DNA of 24,501 bases from CAZFVY01 sp964522665 (GTDB taxonomy: Bacteria; Verrucomicrobiota; Verrucomicrobiia; Limisphaerales; CAZFVY01): positions 1 through 24,501 of the forward strand of contig CAZFVY010000107.1 of NCBI GenBank assembly GCA_964522665.1, given 5' to 3'. The stretch's first letter is position 1; the number at the start of each line of letters is the position of its first letter. The notes beneath the pieces were generated by a model that was not told the origin of the DNA, made no database searches, and was given only the letters and a program-made list of their open reading frames with translations. This document shows positions 7,498 to 16,469 of the stretch, one piece after another. The position numbers and the translations under genes are program-made.

Positions 7498-7526
7498 ACG
7501 TTAGAGTGAGTGGCGGTTCATTTCAA
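7498..7526 (-). promoter_or_regulatory. Promoter-like pair TTGAAA-17-TAACGT before the antitoxin
   Basis: On the minus strand, TTGAAA (7521-7526) is followed after 17 nt by TAACGT (7498-7503), which ends 7 nt before ATG 7490. The -35 matches consensus at five of six positions and the -10 at three. The geometry predicts an essentially leaderless toxin-antitoxin transcript. Confidence 0.45.
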
Positions 7527-7544
7527 TGCGGTTCAAATGCTTCT

Positions 7545-7562
7545 CCGGTTGTTTTCAACCGG
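7545..7562. terminator. Perfect hairpin just after the prolyl-isomerase stop
   Basis: CCGGTTG and CAACCGG form a 7-bp stem around TTTT (AAAA on the minus strand), 7 nt beyond the isomerase stop codon at 7570. No U-tract follows on the minus strand, so it is terminator-like or mRNA-stabilising at best. It also separates the isomerase from the antitoxin promoter. Confidence 0.35.
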
Positions 7563-7569
7563 TGGACTT

Positions 7570-8505
7570 TTAGCGCGTCGCCGCTGCCGCCGCGATTGGG
7601 CGAACGGGGATCGGGACGTTGGCGATTTCGATGTGGCCGGGGCTGTGGTGAAACCATTCCTCGGGGCGGTTGCGGCGGGATTCGATCAACTGTTGGAAGA
7701 GCGGGGTGTCGGTGCGGAGGACTTCGAGGGCGGTGCGGTCGGCGACGGGGACGTCGGCGGCCAGGCGCACGGACTTGATGGGGATGCGTTGCTCGGGTTG
7801 TTCGTAGAAGCCGAGGGCGCCCGTGCCACGTGGGAGGGAAGAGAGGCGTTCGACTCCCTGGACGACGCGTCCGAGCAGGGTGACGTTGCGATCGAGGTGG
7901 CGTGGGGCATGGCCGATGACGGCGTAGAGCTCGGTCCCGCCACCGCTATCGGCGGCGACGTCGCGCCCGGCGCCGACCATCCCGTAGGTGTGCAACAGCC
8001 ACATCCTGCCGCCCTTGCGGTCGCGCGCCATCGGGAAGCCGCCGCTGAAGCCGACCTCGGGCGCGTAAACGTCGCCATCGGCCAACCGAGTAAAGGGCAC
8101 AGCGGGATCGATGGCGCGGTCAAATTCGGGGGGTAGGGTCCGGCTGGCGTGCAGAATCTTCCGCGCGAGTTCGGGTTTTTCGCCGTTGGGGTCGCCCCAC
8201 TGGGCCACGTAATTGTCCTGAACGCGCAGGATGGCCAGGCCGTCGAAATAATGTTCGCGAGCCAAAGCTTTGACGTTGGCGACGTGCCGCGGCGCGAAGT
8301 TCGGGGCGAGTTCGATCACGACGCGGCCGCTGGCGAGTTCGAGGTAGAGGGTGTTTTCCGGGTCGAGCGGGCGCCAATCACCCGGTTGCGAGGCCGCGAG
8401 AAGCTCGGCCATCGTGGGGTACGGTTTCTTGGGCGTCTCTGCGCCCATCGTCGTGGTGAGCAAAAAGAAGCCGAGTAGCAACCGAAGGAGAGGCCGACTA
8501 TTCAT
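7570..8505 (-). CDS. Secreted cyclophilin-type peptidyl-prolyl cis-trans isomerase
   Basis: The product is 311 residues from ATG 8505. Residues 1-21 form a signal peptide (RPLLRLLLGFFLLTTTMGA), so the enzyme is exported, probably to the periplasm. The cyclophilin fold spans about 52-250. It includes VVIELAPNFAPRHVANVKAL, the catalytic-strand equivalent ILRVQDNYVAQWGDP (R94 and Q102 match the conserved cyclophilin Arg and Gln), TELYAVIGHAPRHLD and TLLGRVVQGVE. The Phe before the catalytic Arg is Leu, and the middle of the domain is longer than in classical bacterial cyclophilins, with an inserted GRMWLLHTYGMVGAGRD loop. The C-terminal 50 residues are outside the fold. It probably assists folding of exported proteins. 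Confidence 0.85.
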   Translation of the reverse strand: MNSRPLLRLLLGFFLLTTTMGAETPKKPYPTMAELLAASQPGDWRPLDPENTLYLELASGRVVIELAPNFAPRHVANVKALAREHYFDGLAILRVQDNYVAQWGDPNGEKPELARKILHASRTLPPEFDRAIDPAVPFTRLADGDVYAPEVGFSGGFPMARDRKGGRMWLLHTYGMVGAGRDVAADSGGGTELYAVIGHAPRHLDRNVTLLGRVVQGVERLSSLPRGTGALGFYEQPEQRIPIKSVRLAADVPVADRTALEVLRTDTPLFQQLIESRRNRPEEWFHHSPGHIEIANVPIPVRPIAAAAATR

Positions 8506-8511
8506 GTGAGC

Positions 8512-8540
8512 GTTATCGCGAAATTCGGCGCGGAAATCAA
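8512..8540 (-). promoter_or_regulatory. Promoter-like pair TTGATT-17-GATAAC before the prolyl isomerase
   Basis: On the minus strand, TTGATT (8535-8540) and GATAAC (8512-8517) are 17 nt apart, and the -10 ends exactly 6 nt before ATG 8505. Each hexamer matches consensus at four of six positions. No Shine-Dalgarno sequence is possible in so short a leader. Confidence 0.45.
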
Positions 8541-8684
8541 ACTTGGAAAGGGAGGAAACGGGCGGGAATCGGAGCTTCCGCCGGTTCTTGTCGTGTTACG
8601 CGTTTTGGATGACCGCGCTAGTTTAGTGTCTCATAAACAGCTGGTCATTCACGGCCAGGGGTTTTTGGCGCCGGCGAGGCGCGA

Positions 8685-8798
8685 GCGACGAGCCTATCCA
8701 CGCGGATCTGTCAGGAGGGAGGAACGAAGCCGGAGCCAAAATGGATGGCCGCCCTTCGGGCTGAGGGCCTATTAGCTCGCGGCTTTGTCGCTCGTCGC
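8685..8798. repeat. Inverted-repeat-bounded intergenic element, possibly dispersed
   Basis: GCGACGAGC at 8685-8693 is mirrored by GCTCGTCGC at 8790-8798. Between them lies the hairpin GCCC-TTC-GGGC (8751-8761), and just beyond is CAAGT-GG-ACTTG. There is no coding potential. The structure resembles small palindromic intergenic repeats, but I cannot tell from one copy whether it recurs in the genome. Confidence 0.3.
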
Positions 8799-8890
8799 TT
8801 ACAGGTCCAAGTGGACTTGCGCGCGACTCGCTCCGCGCCGCGATCCAGAATTCCTCTCAGCGGCAACGTCCATGGTTTTTTAACGGACGG

Positions 8891-11800
8891 TCAGCGGGAT
8901 TTTGGGGACGGAGTCGGCGCTGGAGCGGTCGGCTCGGTCTCCGATGGCAACCACGCCAGGAAACCGCACAGCGCCGCGGCGAGCAATATGGCCGCGAGGC
9001 TGATGTAAAGGCCCTTGTTCGTCGGCTCGAAACTGAAGAGAATCGTGTGTTCTCCCGGCGTGAGTTGGACGCCGCGCATGAGGTAGTTGCAACGCAGAAT
9101 TTCCTGCGGTTTGCGGTCCACCCAGAGCTTCCAATTGGGGTCGTCCTTGTCGTTTAACAGCAGAACCGAGGGGACGGTGACTTGCGCCTGAAGCTCGACC
9201 CGTTTCGGCGCGTAATGGGTGATCGTGACCGAGCCTGGATTCAGGTTGGTCGCGGTCGCCGGAGAAGGGGGGGAAATCGACGCCTCAACCAGGACGGTCC
9301 GGGTCGGGTCGAAGAGCGGATCGACCCACGGATTTCGCGTGATTTCCTGCGGATAGGCGTCGGTCAGAAGGACCCAGTTCAACCGCGCCAGAAAGGCGCC
9401 GTCCACGTTCGGCGAGGCCAGCAGATTCGTCGCCATCGCCGAAAGCTTGACCCCGGCGAAGCGCGCGGACTCGTAGAGCGACGATGACCGGACCACGTGA
9501 TTAAGGTCGGCCGCCAGAATCGCCGCCAACTCCGCCGGTGAAACGCTGGCCGGATTGAACAGTAACTTTTGCGTTGAGGCCGAGAGATTCGTGAGCAAGA
9601 ACTGGGAGACGGCCGCCGGAGCCGCCCCCTGCGCAAGCTTGGCCGCCAACGCCGCCGGATTGAGAATATTGGTGGGCGCGATCAACGGCAGCGACAACGT
9701 TTGGAGGATCGCGTCGCGATCGGGAATCGTTTTCCAGTTGGCGTAAAGTCTGGCCCGGGGCAACGCGCCCGTAAACTCGAAGAGGGCGAAAGGACCGTTC
9801 GTCTCGGTTTGGACGGTAATCAGCCCGCCCGAACTGCCTTGCGTCAAATTGAAGTTGGTGAAGGTTCGGAACCGATGTTCCGCAGGGTCCAATTGTTGAT
9901 TTAGCGGCGCGATATAGGGCGAGGCGCCGAGCAGAAAGCGGGTGTTGGTGAGCTGCCAGCGCCGGGTCTGAAGCTGCGGCAGCGCGAACGCGGACTCGAA
10001 CTGGTTATAATCCTCGTGCGCCCGGGGCATTTGGATGATGTCCAGCGATTGGATGTTGTAAAACTGGAACCGATGCTGCAACCAATCGGGATTGAATAGC
10101 CCCGCATAGACTTGCTCATACTGATCGGGGAAAAGGAAACGTGGCATCGCGACGCGATGCTCGTAAGGTTTATCGCGCAGCAAATCGAGAATCGGATTGC
10201 TCGCGTACTCATCGTGCCAATTGTAATACTTGATCCACGGCGAATTCGCCCGGCCCAGATCGACCACCAGGATCAACCCCATGATGATGCCGGCCCATTT
10301 GGCGCGCGGCCCCGCCAAGGCGCCGCTGAGGGCCACCGTCAAGGCGCCAATACTCAGGCTCAGAAAAAGGGCGAACCATCCGACCTCGATGACGCTGAAG
10401 CGCGAGATCGCCTGCACCACCAAATCCGACTGCTCGGCCGTGTAAGGGCCGGTGCCCGGGCCGAAGCCCATCACCCGCAGATAGTTCATCAGATCGGAGC
10501 GGGACGACGCGTAAAGCAGCCACCCGAGCAGCGTAAACGCGACGGCGGAAATCGCGCCAATCGTCCATTTCTTGTCGAACGCCGGCCCATTCGCCCACCA
10601 CGACTTGAGTTGCTCGAAGAGTGAAATCACCCGGGCGCCGGGCCGCTCGATGTAGCGCCGGTTCAAGCCCTGCAACGCGTAGCCGAACACGATCAAGAGG
10701 CAAAGGTGAAACGGATGCATGAACTTGATCGGGTTTCGAATCGTCGAAAAATAGGGCAACGCGTAAATCAACCGGTAAAACGGCGCGTGCCGGCCAAACG
10801 CGAACAGTAGCGAGAGCACGGCCATGCCGCTCCAGAACCAGATCCGGCGCCGCTCGGGCAGGGTGAAAACATTGTTCGCCTTGCGCGTCGTTTGGATCAC
10901 GCCCCAAAGCGCGAGCACGACGACGAGCGTCCCGGCGTATTCGCCCGAGCCGGAATGCCGAGGGTAGCCGTTATGGGTCTGCTCCCAACCCGGCTCGCGC
11001 CCGACCCCGCCCCAATACTGTCCGCCATCCGGCGTGTCCATGCGATAGCCGAACAACCCAGGAATGATGACCCGCAAGGTTTCTACTTTGGTCAGGCTCC
11101 ATTGCGTGGCCCGATCCCATTGGGCGCTTTTCGTCTCCTGGTCCTGTTTCGCGCCCGAAACGCCTTGGATTTGGGTCTGAATGAGCGTGATCAACGCGGC
11201 CGCCGCCATGAACGCCGAGAACGCGGCCACGACCGACACGCCCAACGTGCCTTTGAGAATCCGTTTCGGCCACGCTTCCTCCGCGATGCAAGCCTCGAAA
11301 ACGACATACGCCGCGACCAGCAGCGAGAAGATCGCGCCAATGTCATACCCTTCCATGATCGAGACGCCCAGGGCCAGCCCCGCCAGCATGTAGCGCGCCC
11401 ATCTGGCCCGAACCTGCCCGCGCGGTAACGCCGTCAGGCATAGTAACACCGCCGTCAGCGTCAGCGCGCGCGAGGCTAAACCCCAACAGGAGTTGGAGAA
11501 CACGTTCATGTTCAGCGCCGAGGCCAGCGCCCCCAGGACGCAGACGCGGGGGTGAAAGCCAAGCCGGCGGAAGAACAGCCACGTCGTCCACCCGAGCACA
11601 AAGAGCGCGATCGGGACGTAGAACTTCGCGTAGTTGATCGCGCCGATGATCGTGAGCAAACCGTACGTAATATCTGGGACCGCGCTACCTTGGTGCTCGC
11701 CGACCCAGTTTAAGTCTTGCCACGCGCCCGTGAAAATTTCCGGCACGGAGGCCGACGCGGCCTGATTCGCGCCGAGGGGTCCATCGTTCGAGAAGAGAGC

Positions 11801-11926
11801 TTGGCCCGGCTCGAAGCTCCGCCAGAACGTCAGCCCAATGACGACCGCGAGAATCACCACGGCCCAAAGCGCGGCGCGGGCGGGCGCCGCGGTGGCCGCG
11901 GCGGAAGGTGGGGTTTCGGCGGGCAT
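8891..11926 (-). CDS. YfhO-like polytopic membrane protein, probable GT-C glycosyltransferase
   Basis: The product is 1011 residues from ATG 11926. The frame extends to a GTG at 12010, but that would overlap the upstream methyltransferase. The N-terminal half has about ten hydrophobic segments. The first begins near residue 18 and is followed by a loop with an acidic residue (FSNDGPLG, D48), as in GT-C enzymes. A later loop reads FGRHAPFYRLIYALPYF, then RNPIKFMHPF. The C-terminal half is a soluble domain ending DDPNWKLWVDRKPQEI, then RGVQLTPGEHTILFSFEP and a final TM helix, the layout of the YfhO family. YfhO proteins are implicated in adding sugars from lipid carriers to surface polymers. 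The gene is the last of a run with a methyltransferase and a GT2 glycosyltransferase, which fits glycan assembly. The substrate is unknown. Confidence 0.83.
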   Translation of the reverse strand: MPAETPPSAAATAAPARAALWAVVILAVVIGLTFWRSFEPGQALFSNDGPLGANQAASASVPEIFTGAWQDLNWVGEHQGSAVPDITYGLLTIIGAINYAKFYVPIALFVLGWTTWLFFRRLGFHPRVCVLGALASALNMNVFSNSCWGLASRALTLTAVLLCLTALPRGQVRARWARYMLAGLALGVSIMEGYDIGAIFSLLVAAYVVFEACIAEEAWPKRILKGTLGVSVVAAFSAFMAAAALITLIQTQIQGVSGAKQDQETKSAQWDRATQWSLTKVETLRVIIPGLFGYRMDTPDGGQYWGGVGREPGWEQTHNGYPRHSGSGEYAGTLVVVLALWGVIQTTRKANNVFTLPERRRIWFWSGMAVLSLLFAFGRHAPFYRLIYALPYFSTIRNPIKFMHPFHLCLLIVFGYALQGLNRRYIERPGARVISLFEQLKSWWANGPAFDKKWTIGAISAVAFTLLGWLLYASSRSDLMNYLRVMGFGPGTGPYTAEQSDLVVQAISRFSVIEVGWFALFLSLSIGALTVALSGALAGPRAKWAGIIMGLILVVDLGRANSPWIKYYNWHDEYASNPILDLLRDKPYEHRVAMPRFLFPDQYEQVYAGLFNPDWLQHRFQFYNIQSLDIIQMPRAHEDYNQFESAFALPQLQTRRWQLTNTRFLLGASPYIAPLNQQLDPAEHRFRTFTNFNLTQGSSGGLITVQTETNGPFALFEFTGALPRARLYANWKTIPDRDAILQTLSLPLIAPTNILNPAALAAKLAQGAAPAAVSQFLLTNLSASTQKLLFNPASVSPAELAAILAADLNHVVRSSSLYESARFAGVKLSAMATNLLASPNVDGAFLARLNWVLLTDAYPQEITRNPWVDPLFDPTRTVLVEASISPPSPATATNLNPGSVTITHYAPKRVELQAQVTVPSVLLLNDKDDPNWKLWVDRKPQEILRCNYLMRGVQLTPGEHTILFSFEPTNKGLYISLAAILLAAALCGFLAWLPSETEPTAPAPTPSPKSR

Positions 11927-11934
11927 ACCGGCCA

Positions 11935-12681
11935 CTATGCGGCAGGCCCGACCGGCAGGCGGGTCAACACCGTGAAGCCGTTGCAATTGGCGTTGTGACG
12001 AATCAACCACCCGTTCACGAAATCAACGAAATCCTCCGTCTCGTTGAATTGTTTGCCAAAATACTTCTCGATTGCCGCGATCACGCCGCGGTTCTTCCAA
12101 CCGAGGCCGAAGGAGCCGTCCTTACGCCAGAAAATCTCCTTTTGATTCGTGTCATGGAAGATCACTTTGCCCCGCGGGGAAACCAGCGGAAACCAGTGCT
12201 CGATCTCCTGCACGGTGTGCTCAAAAAGATGGCTCGTGTCGATGAAAAGCAGATCGATTGGCAACGGCAGTTGACGCTCTTTGCACCAATCCGGGAATTT
12301 CTCTGAAAAGGTGATGTCATCGCTCTGGACAAAGATCCAGTTCGGGTTCGAGCTAACCTTGGAGCAGTCGTCAATATCGACGCTGACGATGCGCGACCCG
12401 CATAGTTTCGCGACTCGTTCCAAGACGAAGGTACTCTCCCCGGTGCGCACGCCCAGCTCAACGATGAATCGCGGCTGCGACGCCATCGCCTCGGCAAACA
12501 AAATCGACAGATGATCGCTTATATCGGTGCGCGTGCGGGCGCGCTGAACGATCTCTTCGAGTTCCTTGAGCGAGGACGGATGCGGCGACGCGGGTCGGAT
12601 CAGGTCCACTACCGTATTTTGGGCCTGCACCGCTTTGGCGGCGAGCACGCTGAGCAGGGAGGGAGGGTTGGCGTTTGACAT
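11935..12681 (-). CDS. Class I SAM-dependent methyltransferase (Methyltransf_24-like)
   Basis: The product is 248 residues. ATG 12681 is preferred over an upstream TTG at 12717. The Rossmann-type SAM site is VELGVRTGES (74-83), followed by the acidic end of strand 2 (VDIDD, 101-105), DLLFIDTSHLFEHT (143-156) and VIFHDT (173-178). FID.SH..EHT followed by FHDT is typical of Methyltransf_24 and related small-molecule or sugar methyltransferases. It has no signal peptide or TM segment, so it is cytosolic. It stops 8 nt before the YfhO-like gene and begins 39 nt after the GT2 gene, so the three are probably co-transcribed. A role in methylating a sugar or glycan precursor is inferred from that setting. 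Confidence 0.83.
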   Translation of the reverse strand: MSNANPPSLLSVLAAKAVQAQNTVVDLIRPASPHPSSLKELEEIVQRARTRTDISDHLSILFAEAMASQPRFIVELGVRTGESTFVLERVAKLCGSRIVSVDIDDCSKVSSNPNWIFVQSDDITFSEKFPDWCKERQLPLPIDLLFIDTSHLFEHTVQEIEHWFPLVSPRGKVIFHDTNQKEIFWRKDGSFGLGWKNRGVIAAIEKYFGKQFNETEDFVDFVNGWLIRHNANCNGFTVLTRLPVGPAA

Positions 12682-12720
12682 GGCGGTGAAAAGTGGGCGT
12701 GGGCGCGAGGACGGCAAGGT

Positions 12721-13785
12721 TCAGCGCGGTTCGGACGCCGCGGTCGGTGGCTCGCGATCGACGTACTCGCTCAGCCTCCCCGTGAAGGTTTTCAAGAAAT
12801 AGTCCAATTTAGGCGTTCGCATTACTTTGCCAAAGATTTCCTGGTCGCTGACGACGCGAATCTGTCGAATCATCCTCCTTTGCGCCCGAATCTTTTTCAA
12901 GTCTTTTGCGCAACGGAGCAATGCGCGCCCGTGGGCGCGGCAGGTGGCCCATTTTCCCAACAAACCGGCCAAGACCATGCTTGCCACGAAAATCGCGAAG
13001 TACGGCGGCAAAATCGTCAGGCGCGACGTGAGCGACAGGTTCGCGAGCAGAGTAAACGTTTGATTACCCAGGAACTGCTCGAGCGGATAACTCGATTTCT
13101 GGGTTCGCTCCACGGTGCCGCCCTGCAGGTGTTGAATGACCGAGCGATGGACGAAATGGGTTTCGTGTCCGGCCAGCCAGACGCGATGGCAAAAATCGGT
13201 TTCTTCGTAATAGCAGAAGAAATCCTCGTTGAAAAGATACCCGCCCACCTTGGGAATCAAACTGGGGCGAATCATCATGCACGCCCCTTTGGCCGTGAAG
13301 ACCGGGTAGTCATGATGATATTTTGGGGCGTCCGGCTTCCAGTAGCCGTAATGATAGAGAAACCCGAACCGGGTCAGAAACGAGCCGCACACATCCAGCA
13401 CGTCGTGATGCCGACTCAGCAGCATCTTCCCCTGCGCGACCCCGACGCGGGGATTTTGGTTCATATACTCGACCAGCGGCTCCAAAAAATCCGGCCGGAC
13501 GATCGTGTCGCTATTGAGCAAGAGGACGTAATCCCCGACGCAATGGGGCAACCCAAGGTTATTTCCGCCCGCGAAACCAAGATTGCGGTCGCTGCGGATC
13601 ACTTTGACGCCTGGGAACGCCGTCACGACCTTCAGCGAGTCATCGGTCGAGCCATTGTCCACGAGCAAAACCTCGCGCCGCGCGTAAGTCACAGCCGCGA
13701 GCGAGCCAAGACAATCCCGCAGGAGACTCGCGCCGTTGTAATTGACGATCAGGATCGAGACCAGCGGCCCGGACGGGTCACTCAT
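12721..13785 (-). CDS. Family 2 glycosyltransferase, rhamnosyltransferase-like, C-terminally membrane-associated
   Basis: The product is 354 residues from ATG 13785. The GT-A fold is clear: VSILIVNYNGASLLRDCLGS at the N-terminus, LLVDNGSTDDS (40-50), RNLGFAGGNN (67-76), the metal-site triad NSD (91-93) in VLLLNSDTIVRPDF, and the acceptor-side EETDFCHRV (194-202). This set is typical of GT2 enzymes that add rhamnose or other sugars to lipid-linked or surface glycans. A hydrophobic segment at about 258-277 and a basic tail suggest inner-membrane association. A GAGG ribosome binding site at 13794-13797 lies 8 nt before the ATG. The gene starts 14 nt after ftsK. Confidence 0.88.
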   Translation of the reverse strand: MSDPSGPLVSILIVNYNGASLLRDCLGSLAAVTYARREVLLVDNGSTDDSLKVVTAFPGVKVIRSDRNLGFAGGNNLGLPHCVGDYVLLLNSDTIVRPDFLEPLVEYMNQNPRVGVAQGKMLLSRHHDVLDVCGSFLTRFGFLYHYGYWKPDAPKYHHDYPVFTAKGACMMIRPSLIPKVGGYLFNEDFFCYYEETDFCHRVWLAGHETHFVHRSVIQHLQGGTVERTQKSSYPLEQFLGNQTFTLLANLSLTSRLTILPPYFAIFVASMVLAGLLGKWATCRAHGRALLRCAKDLKKIRAQRRMIRQIRVVSDQEIFGKVMRTPKLDYFLKTFTGRLSEYVDREPPTAASEPR

Positions 13786-13793
13786 GCGTTTTG

Positions 13794-13797
13794 CCTC
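13794..13797 (-). promoter_or_regulatory. Ribosome binding site of the GT2 gene
   Basis: On the minus strand, GAGG is separated by 8 nt from ATG 13785, within the 14-nt gap after the ftsK stop. It supports both the start choice and translation as an internal operon gene. Confidence 0.5.
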
Positions 13798-13799
13798 GA

Positions 13800-16463
13800 C
13801 TAGCCGGGATTACCGTCAGCGCCGCCGCCGTCAAGGTCGATAAGGATGTCGCGCGGCTCGGCGCCCTTGCTGGGGCCGACAATTCCGCGGTTTTCCAATT
13901 CATCCATGATCCGGGCGGCGCGGGTGTAACCCAGGCGGAGCCGGCGTTGCATTAATGACACGCTGGCCTTCTGCTCGCTGCGAATGACTTCGATGCACTG
14001 CTGGATCAGGTCTTCGTCCTCATCGTTCCCATCGTCCTCCTTCTCAAGCTGGCTAACCGGCTTGGAAAGCTGCTTGTGGATTTCGACCTCGTAGCTCGGC
14101 TTGCCTTGCTTGGCGATGAATTCGACGATCTCCTGAATTTCCTGGTCGGTGATCAGCACGCCTTGGGCGCGAATCAGCTTCGCCGAACCCGGCGGCAGGT
14201 AGAGCATGTCGCCCTTGCCAAGCAGCTTGTCCGCGCCCATCGCGTCCAGAATCGTCCGCGAATCCACCTTCGCCGCGACTTGGAACGCGATGCGGGCGGG
14301 GATGTTCGCCTTAATGACGCCGGTGATGACATCGACGCTCGGGCGTTGCGTCGCCACGATGCAGTGGATGCCGGCCGCGCGCGCCATTTGGGTGATGCGC
14401 GCAATCGCCATTTCGACATCGGCCGGGGCGACGAGCATCAGGTCCGCCAATTCATCGATGATCACGACGATGTAGCTGAGCTTGTCCGGGATGACCATGT
14501 CCTCCTCGCGCGGCACGACGATTTCCTCGTCGAGTTCCACGGCGAAACCTTCGGAGTTCGCCTCGATCTTTTCCTTGCGGGCCATCAACGGCAGTTCCGG
14601 TTCGGGCGTCGGCAACGGCTTATTGCGGGGGCGTTCGTTGAACGAACGGATATTGCGCACGCCGACGCGGGCGAAAATCTGGTAGCGCTTCTCCATTTCG
14701 TTGACGACCCAGCGCAACGCCAGGATCACCTTTTTCGGATCGTTCACCACCGGGACGACGAGGTGAGGCAGTGAATTGTACTGCTGCAGTTCCACCACTT
14801 TAGGGTCGATCATGACGAACCGCAGCTCGTCCGGCGAAAACTTGTAAAGGAGCGAGGTGACGATCGCGTTGATGCAGACCGATTTGCCGGAGCCGGTGCT
14901 GCCCGCGATCAGCAAGTGCGGCATTTCCGCCAGGTCGGCGACGATCGGGTGGCCGTAAACGTCCTTGCCCAGCGCCAAGGGGATTCGGCATTTTGTTTTT
15001 TGCCATTCGTCCGACTCGAGCAGGTCGCGCATGATGACCTTGGTCTTGACGAGGTTCGGCACCTCGATGCCGACCGAGCTTTTGCCCGGCACCGGGATGA
15101 GAATGTTGATCCGCTCGGCCTTCAATGCCGCGGCCAGGTTATTGTTGAGCGAATTGATTTTCTCGAGTTTGACTCCCGGAGCGGGATGCAATTCGTAACG
15201 AGTGATGGTCGGGCCTTTGGTGATGTCCCCCAGCGACACGTCGATATCGAACTGCGCGAGCGTGTTCTTTATCAACTGGGCGTTGGCCACCAACTCCTCT
15301 TTCGACTCGGTCGGTTTGAGCGTCAGATCGGGATATTGCAGAAAATCAAACGACGGCAACTGATAATTCCCGATCATCGGCGTCGCGGCCACGGCGATTG
15401 GCTTGGGTTTGCGTGCCGCCAGCTTCGGGCGCCCGAAATTGTTCGACGCGGGCGCGGCTGGCGGCGCGGGCGCCGGTTCCGCCGCGGCTGGCGGATCATC
15501 GTCCGTGTTCGGGGTGGACGGCGTGGACTCCGGCGCGACCGCTTCGACCGGCTTCGCCTCGGAGGCCTTGGGCGACCGCCCGAGAACCTCCCCGGTCGTC
15601 GCCGCCGCGAGTTCACGCGCGGAGATCACTTCCCCTTCCACACCCGGGGTCTCCGGTCGCGCTTCCAGCTCCGGCCCGGGCTTGGGTTTGACGCGCGCGG
15701 GCCGCGGACCGGATTCCGGGGAGCGCGACCCGGGCACGCTCAAGTCGCGGACGGTCGGCTCGGGAACCGGCTTCAAGTCCGCGCCCAAACCCGAGTTCTG
15801 CGACTCTTCCTGCAATTTCGCCGCCTGCTTCTCCAACTCACGCGCGCGGCGCTCCAGCGCTTTTTCCTCAGCCGGCGCTTCACCCGCGGCGGCGGCCCGC
15901 TCCGGCCAAAGCGCGCGCAGCCACTCGCCGACATGAAAATTGGTGAGGTAGTAGAGGCTGATGAGGTAGAGTCCCGCGAAGATGATCGTGGCGCCCACGC
16001 GGCCAAGGTAATGACCGAACGCAAAGTTGTTGAGCGAAAGCCCAAGCAACCCCCCGGCGCTGCCGGACTCGAGGTTCACCCGCCATTGGCTGAAGAACGG
16101 CTCCGCGCGGTATAGGTCCAACATGCCGACGCACGCGATCAAAAAGACAATCGCCCAAGGCCAGCAACGGCGCAGATACCCCAGCGCCGGGAAAAAATAG
16201 GCCAAGCCGATCCCCACCAATACCAGCGGGGAAAAGTAGGCGGCCGCGCCCAGGAAAAAAAACATGCCGTACGCCAGGTGCGCGCCGACCGGACCGATCC
16301 AGTTATGCAACGGTTGGTTCGGCGGGACGTGGTTGAACGCCAGATCATTGCGATCGTAGGAAAACAAAGCCACCAGAACCAGCAGGGAAGCCATGGCCAG
16401 CACGATGCCGACAATGTCTCCAAAGCCGCGCGGGGCAGCCTCCGGCGATTCTTTTTTAGCCAT
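13800..16463 (-). CDS. ftsK: DNA translocase FtsK/SpoIIIE
   Basis: The product is 887 residues from ATG 16463. The N-terminus has four hydrophobic segments (about 15-35, 62-90, 102-115, 156-173), the membrane anchor at the division septum. A Pro/Ala-rich linker (about 185-365) follows. The motor shows Walker A GSTGSGKS (521-528), Walker B VVIIDELAD (666-674), VATQRPSVDVITG and a GDMLYLPPGS loop (751-760). The C-terminal gamma winged helix (about 815-875, VSLMQRRLRLGYTRAARIMD) reads oriented KOPS-type sequences. The enzyme pumps chromosome DNA through the septum and activates dimer resolution. An acidic, Pro-rich insert (about 608-660) sits between the Walker motifs. It heads a four-gene run with glycan genes. 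Confidence 0.95.
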   Translation of the reverse strand: MAKKESPEAAPRGFGDIVGIVLAMASLLVLVALFSYDRNDLAFNHVPPNQPLHNWIGPVGAHLAYGMFFFLGAAAYFSPLVLVGIGLAYFFPALGYLRRCWPWAIVFLIACVGMLDLYRAEPFFSQWRVNLESGSAGGLLGLSLNNFAFGHYLGRVGATIIFAGLYLISLYYLTNFHVGEWLRALWPERAAAAGEAPAEEKALERRARELEKQAAKLQEESQNSGLGADLKPVPEPTVRDLSVPGSRSPESGPRPARVKPKPGPELEARPETPGVEGEVISARELAAATTGEVLGRSPKASEAKPVEAVAPESTPSTPNTDDDPPAAAEPAPAPPAAPASNNFGRPKLAARKPKPIAVAATPMIGNYQLPSFDFLQYPDLTLKPTESKEELVANAQLIKNTLAQFDIDVSLGDITKGPTITRYELHPAPGVKLEKINSLNNNLAAALKAERINILIPVPGKSSVGIEVPNLVKTKVIMRDLLESDEWQKTKCRIPLALGKDVYGHPIVADLAEMPHLLIAGSTGSGKSVCINAIVTSLLYKFSPDELRFVMIDPKVVELQQYNSLPHLVVPVVNDPKKVILALRWVVNEMEKRYQIFARVGVRNIRSFNERPRNKPLPTPEPELPLMARKEKIEANSEGFAVELDEEIVVPREEDMVIPDKLSYIVVIIDELADLMLVAPADVEMAIARITQMARAAGIHCIVATQRPSVDVITGVIKANIPARIAFQVAAKVDSRTILDAMGADKLLGKGDMLYLPPGSAKLIRAQGVLITDQEIQEIVEFIAKQGKPSYEVEIHKQLSKPVSQLEKEDDGNDEDEDLIQQCIEVIRSEQKASVSLMQRRLRLGYTRAARIMDELENRGIVGPSKGAEPRDILIDLDGGGADGNPG

Positions 16464-16469
16464 CGCCCA

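Larger units (their letters stand above)
8506..8890. other. 385-nt intergenic region with nested inverted repeats
   Basis: No gene is supported; the plus-strand frames at 8506-8775 and 8745-9008 read as low-quality Arg-rich translation. The near part holds the isomerase promoter (8512-8540). From about 8685 to 8820 the DNA is full of short inverted repeats, described separately. Confidence 0.55.

Noticed and set aside
6984..7778. 264-codon plus-strand frame across the toxin-antitoxin region
   Set aside because: It runs antisense to the antitoxin and the frameshifted toxin, both recognisable on the minus strand, and it ends inside the prolyl isomerase gene. Its product has no coherent domain.
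7510..8136. 208-codon plus-strand frame over the prolyl isomerase gene
   Set aside because: Antisense shadow of a gene with a clear cyclophilin fold and signal peptide; the Asp/Gly/Ala-rich product shows no family pattern.
14916..16115. 399-codon plus-strand frame over ftsK
   Set aside because: Arg/Gly-rich product antisense to the conserved FtsK motor and linker; a GC-driven shadow.
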